DNA of 37,509 nt. Source: an uncultured Prevotellaceae bacterium. Its GTDB lineage: Bacteria > Bacteroidota > Bacteroidia > Bacteroidales > Bacteroidaceae. The translations under genes and the position numbers were made by a program. The notes beneath the pieces were generated by a model. The model was given only the letters and a program-made list of their open reading frames with translations. It had not been told where the DNA came from and did not search any database. Shown in pieces: positions 34,295 through 37,509 of the stretch. How positions within the stretch are numbered: the stretch's first letter is position 1; each line of letters opens with the position of its first letter. The stretch spans positions 1 to 37,509 of the forward strand of contig CADBSW010000003.1 in the NCBI GenBank assembly GCA_902797505.1, given 5' to 3'.

Positions 34295-36256
34295 TTATAT
34301 TAAAGTTGCGTAATCACTACTATATCTGAGCATCTGATGCTCGTAGGTCTCTGAGTAATCTACAGAAACATCGCTTACACGACCATCGTTGTCACGAACC
34401 AGGGATAATACAGGATTGATAAAACCTTTGTATGGAGCGAGATGCAGTCGTTCGTATCGCTCAAGAATCTCTTGATGGAGATCCGGATCGATCTGCACGG
34501 CGTAATCTTCTACCAACCGTTGGGCGGCAGGGAAATCACCCTCACTCTTGATACGTTGTATCTCTGCCAACAATTGGGCAAAGAGTTGTCGTAACGCAGG
34601 ATAGTTGTTGATACGGATATAATGACCATCTTTTCCCTTGTACATCTCTATCACACCCTGGTCTTTGCCTTTCTCATAACACCAACGGGCGATTAAAGCC
34701 CTGTTGCGCATGTGGGCTTCCTCCAGTTGGGCACCGGGTTTGATACGCACCAACTGGGTCATCAAACCGTTTAATATATACGTGTAATATTGTGACTGAT
34801 AAGCGTTTTCATCAGACAACAAACCCAGGTTCACAAGCTTTTTATCTGCTATATAGTAAAGGGCAAAAAGATCGGCACGCGCCTCTTCTATCGTGCTGCC
34901 ATAAGACTTCAGGGCATCAGTATCTGTACCCGGCAAGAGTTGTCCACTACCATGTCCCAGACACTCATGTAAGTCGGTATGCAGGTCATCACACTGATCA
35001 CCATACTTCTCGATCCAAGCGAGCACTTCTGGGTCTTCGATGAAAGCCTCACGGAATCCACTGCCATGGGCTGCCTTATTATAAGCGTCAATCAGATTAC
35101 CGATAGTAATGCTCTTAGAGCCATATTCTGCCCGTATCCAGTCGGCATTCGGCAGATTGATACCTATGGCTGTTGATGGATATTCATCACCACCGAGCAT
35201 AGCTGCGTTGATAACATTGGCGACAACACCCTTGACATGGGGCTTACGAAAACGAGGATCTACCGGTGAGTGATCCTCAAACCACTGGGCGTTATCACTA
35301 ATGGTTCGGGTACGTTTTGTTGCTTCTTCGTTACGATACTCTACGATACCCTCCCAAGAGCCTTTCAGTCCCATAGGGTCACTATACACCTCTATGAAAC
35401 CATTGACAAAATCTATCGCTGACTGATGTTCACCTACCCATTCAATACAATATTGATTAAAGATACGTAAATCACCTGTCTGATAATATTTTATCAGCGA
35501 TTGGATATATTGTTTTTGACTGTCATTCTCAGCATATTCCAAGGATTTCTCCAACCAGTAAACAATCTGTTCAATGGCTTTTCCATACTTCCCACCAACT
35601 TTCCAAACCACCTCTTTCAAGACACCATGATCTTTTACCAAGGTGGTGTTAAGTCCATAGGATGGTGGTTCTGTGTCATCGGCATCCTTCTGAGAGGCAT
35701 AGTATTCTTCCACCTCCTTCTGGGTTACGCCCTCATAGTAGTTACAGGCTGAAGACATAACGACATCAACACCTTCACGTGTATCTACCTTTTTTGCCAA
35801 CAGCTCTTGAGAGAACATCACAGGGATTAATTCCTCACAGAAATCATCTAATGAACTATCACCCAAGGGTAATTTATCGGCTGGCGTTTGTTGTAACAAA
35901 TGCTGAAAATAAGTTTGCGAGAAGTCTGGTATGATTTTCTCATTTCCATAGTGATGGTAGATACCATTTGAAAACCATACTCTTTTCAGGTATGTGACGA
36001 ATGAATTAAAGTCGTCGCATTCACGATCACCTTTATAATATAAATATACAGCCTCAAGAGTCTTTCGAATCCTGAGGTTGTATTTTCCGAATTGATCAAA
36101 GGTAATGTCTCTACCGTAAAGGGTAGCTTGCGATAGACAATAAATAAATTTTTTCTGCCTCAGACTCAATTGTTCAAAACCATTCAGGCGATATCTAAGC
36201 ATCTGAATATCTACAAAACACTCGTCGTTATACTGAAAAGAGTCTGACGGCTTCAT
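34295..36256 (-). CDS. Dipeptidyl peptidase III (M49 family zinc peptidase)
   Basis: A 653-residue cytosolic protein with no signal peptide. The M49 zinc motif HECLGH is at residues 430-435 (His430 and His435 ligands, Glu431 base). The third ligand is in EEARAD (Glu458). HEXXGH with a six-residue spacing is specific to DPP III. It removes dipeptides from the N-terminus of small peptides. Bacteroidetes versions are about 650-680 residues, so the length is normal. It lies between the AraC gene (6-bp gap) and the HEAT-repeat gene (3-6 bp), so it is the middle gene of a three-gene operon. Confidence 0.92.
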   Translation of the reverse strand: MKPSDSFQYNDECFVDIQMLRYRLNGFEQLSLRQKKFIYCLSQATLYGRDITFDQFGKYNLRIRKTLEAVYLYYKGDRECDDFNSFVTYLKRVWFSNGIYHHYGNEKIIPDFSQTYFQHLLQQTPADKLPLGDSSLDDFCEELIPVMFSQELLAKKVDTREGVDVVMSSACNYYEGVTQKEVEEYYASQKDADDTEPPSYGLNTTLVKDHGVLKEVVWKVGGKYGKAIEQIVYWLEKSLEYAENDSQKQYIQSLIKYYQTGDLRIFNQYCIEWVGEHQSAIDFVNGFIEVYSDPMGLKGSWEGIVEYRNEEATKRTRTISDNAQWFEDHSPVDPRFRKPHVKGVVANVINAAMLGGDEYPSTAIGINLPNADWIRAEYGSKSITIGNLIDAYNKAAHGSGFREAFIEDPEVLAWIEKYGDQCDDLHTDLHECLGHGSGQLLPGTDTDALKSYGSTIEEARADLFALYYIADKKLVNLGLLSDENAYQSQYYTYILNGLMTQLVRIKPGAQLEEAHMRNRALIARWCYEKGKDQGVIEMYKGKDGHYIRINNYPALRQLFAQLLAEIQRIKSEGDFPAAQRLVEDYAVQIDPDLHQEILERYERLHLAPYKGFINPVLSLVRDNDGRVSDVSVDYSETYEHQMLRYSSDYATLI

Positions 36257-36262
36257 ATTGTA

Positions 36263-36736
36263 TTACTGTTTGGATTTACGTGTACGTTTTTTCTCCAAGG
36301 GCAATTCTGTCTTGGATGGATGCTGCATCAACTGCTGCATCTTATACTGACGTGGAGTCATACCGGTGATCTTATAGAAAGATGCATAGAATGACTGGCG
36401 GTTAGCGAAGCCAACCATGTCACTGATGTCCTCCATATTCAGATCCAGGTAACGGCGGTCAACCAAGAGCGCCATTGCCTCCTCAATACGGAACTTATTG
36501 ACAAACGAGGTATAGTTACAGTGGAATCGCACATTCACGATAGCTGATATATACCGGGTGTTCGTTCCTAAATCTTCCGCCAAACGCTTGGCAGAGTAAT
36601 TCTTATCCTTGTATTTCTTTTGAATTAGAATAACATCAAGGATCTTCTCCTTCAATTCGTCCATCAGCTTGGGGCTGACCAGACTACGATACGCAGCTTC
36701 CTTTTCCTTTTTTTCGGTTATGTTATACTTCGTCAT
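36263..36736 (-). CDS. AraC-family transcriptional regulator (short form)
   Basis: A 157-residue protein made almost entirely of the two AraC helix-turn-helix motifs: AKRLAEDLGTNTRYISAIVN and MEDISDMVGFANRQSFYASF followed by the signature KITGMTPRQYKM. There is no ligand-binding domain, only about 35 residues of charged leader (TEKKEKEAAYRS) and a basic tail (KKRTRKSKQ). It likely controls the downstream peptidase gene or itself. The -7 element upstream lies within a short palindrome. Confidence 0.85.
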   Translation of the reverse strand: MTKYNITEKKEKEAAYRSLVSPKLMDELKEKILDVILIQKKYKDKNYSAKRLAEDLGTNTRYISAIVNVRFHCNYTSFVNKFRIEEAMALLVDRRYLDLNMEDISDMVGFANRQSFYASFYKITGMTPRQYKMQQLMQHPSKTELPLEKKRTRKSKQ

Positions 36737-36760
36737 GGCTTAAATATTGGTGTGTCCAGA

Positions 36761-36779
36761 ATTATATTGCAAATATAAT
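36761..36779 (-). promoter_or_regulatory. AraC-gene -7 element inside a palindrome
   Basis: ATTATATT-GCA-AATATAAT is an exact 8-bp inverted repeat. Within it TATATTTG (minus, 36770-36777) matches the -7 consensus about 34 bp before the start codon. A palindrome over the promoter suggests possible autoregulation, but A/T palindromes also occur by chance. Confidence 0.4.
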
Positions 36780-37055
36780 ACATTTTTTTTAATTGTAGAC
36801 ATTTTATATAGACTTTTTTACAAAAATATTAAAAATAACGGAAAATGCAAGGTTAAAACGCACCAAAACGTCTATACTTATATTAATTTTGTCTATATTA
36901 TCTCGTTATTCATAACGTTTTTTTATCACTTGTTATAAATATGCAATATTTAAGAAAATATAACATAAATAATCATGTTAATAACATATAAATAATTAAT
37001 AAGGTGTAATTATAAGTCACTGGAAGCTCAGATCATAAAAAAATAGTTGGAAAAA
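36780..37055. other. AT-rich intergenic region before the rplU promoter
   Basis: About 275 bp of A/T-rich sequence between the divergent araC and rplU transcription units. Apart from the 14-bp palindrome CGTTATTCATAACG (36904-36917) I see no ORF or repeat of note here. Confidence 0.6.
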
Positions 37056-37087
37056 TTTGGTAGAGTAAAGAAAAAGAAGTAACTTTG
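37056..37087 (+). promoter_or_regulatory. Promoter of rplU
   Basis: TTTG (37056-37059), 20 bp, TAACTTTG (37080-37087): a near-perfect Bacteroidetes promoter. Transcription would begin around 37094, leaving a leader of about 110 nt. Confidence 0.8.
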
Positions 37088-37093
37088 CAGCCA

Positions 37094-37203
37094 AATTTGT
37101 CCGAAAGGATTATTAGAGATTAAATTATTTAGTCCGTGGAGGCTCGAATAAGTGACGGCACGAAGCCTGTCCGCCTTACGGAGGAACCGTTATAAAATAT
37201 AAA
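37094..37203 (+). ncRNA. Candidate structured leader of rplU
   Basis: The leader is G/C-richer than its surroundings. AGGCTCG (37140-37146) pairs with CGAAGCCT (37161-37168, one bulged A), and TCCG (37170-37173) pairs with CGGA (37179-37182). An upstream TCCG (37133-37136) could pair with the same CGGA, giving two mutually exclusive folds. Such leaders before ribosomal protein genes often mediate autoregulation. This is a reading by eye, not a fold calculation. Confidence 0.45.
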
Positions 37204-37509
37204 ATGTACGCAATTGTAGAAATCAACGGTCAGCAGTTTAAGGTTGAGCAGGGACAGAAATTGTTCATCAATCACCTCAGAGACGCTGAAGAAGGTCAGA
37301 ACGTAGAGTTCGACAAAGTGCTCCTTGTTGACAATGAGGGAGCCGTAACGGTAGGCGCACCCACCGTAGAAGGTGCAAAAGTAGTGTGTGAAGTAATTAA
37401 TCCGCTTGTTAAAGGTGACAAGGTGATTGTTTTCAAGATGAAGCGCCGCAAGGACTATCGCAAGAAGAACGGTCATCGCCAGCAGTACACACAAGTAGAG
37501 ATCAAATCA
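37204..37509 (+). CDS. rplU: 50S ribosomal protein L21 (truncated by window edge)
   Basis: 102 codons from ATG to the window end with no stop: [19 protein letters not shown] is the L21 start. The conserved [13 protein letters not shown] and the basic [24 protein letters not shown] end are present. L21 binds 23S rRNA with L20 and sits early in 50S assembly. Only the last few residues are missing. rpmA (L27) is usually next, outside the window. Confidence 0.97.
   Translation, partial: MYAIVEINGQQFKVEQGQKLFINHLRDAEEGQNVEFDKVLLVDNEGAVTVGAPTVEGAKVVCEVINPLVKGDKVIVFKMKRRKDYRKKNGHRQQYTQVEIKS

Noticed and set aside
36747-36938. 63-codon hydrophobic open frame in the araC-rplU gap
   Set aside because: Phe/Tyr/Ile-rich translation expected from A/T-rich DNA. 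It overlaps the araC promoter palindrome and has no initiation signal.

Overview
The window looks like a chromosomal segment from a Bacteroidales bacterium, most likely Prevotella/Segatella-like. The evidence is a six-gene Na+-NQR operon, a SusC/SusD pair, a TamB homologue, a BT4734/VirE-type primase-helicase gene, reverse rubrerythrin, a bacterial dipeptidyl peptidase III, and many promoters of the Bacteroidetes type (TTTG, about 19-20 bp, TAnnTTTG). No rRNA, CRISPR array, integrase, transposase or complete mobile element is visible.

Layout. At 1-94 lies the tail of an unidentified gene that converges on tamB (118-4557, minus). tamB is divergent from nqrABCDEF (4699-10382, plus), the sodium-pumping NADH:quinone oxidoreductase, which ends at a strong bidirectional hairpin. 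A susC-susD pair (15019-10457, minus) follows without neighbouring glycoside hydrolases or a dedicated regulator. A 628-bp AT-rich gap then leads to a UvrA paralogue (15648-18500) and a ZIP metal transporter (18561-19337).

The accessory part is about 19.35-23.48 kb. It holds a kilobase of non-coding DNA with three kinds of repeat structure: a degenerate 22-bp tandem array, a nested inverted repeat of about 119 bp, and 11-bp direct repeats followed by inverted copies. These sit directly upstream of a VirE-type primase-helicase gene. Behind that gene come a tiny membrane ORF, an N-terminally short MarR regulator, and a tRNA-Ser(CGA) whose 3' end is partly duplicated 86 bp away. I read this tentatively as an immobilised replication module of a former integrative or satellite element. 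It is the best candidate for something undescribed.

Right of the tRNA are a GH3 beta-glucosidase (minus), a divergent trio on the plus strand (107-aa unknown, YgiQ radical SAM protein, PP2C-like protein), then minus-strand genes. Reverse rubrerythrin has its own promoter. fur-purA-hisS-SGNH acetylesterase form a very tight operon, and araC-DPP III-HEAT-repeat protein form a second. The window ends in rplU (L21, plus) with a clear promoter and a leader of about 110 nt that may be structured.

Functionally the segment mixes housekeeping (NQR, purA, hisS, rplU, tRNA, uvrA), envelope biogenesis (tamB), oxidative or metal stress (fur, rubrerythrin, ZIP) and glycan use (SusCD, GH3, pectin-type esterase). 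All calls come from reading the sequence and remembered family motifs. No database search was run.
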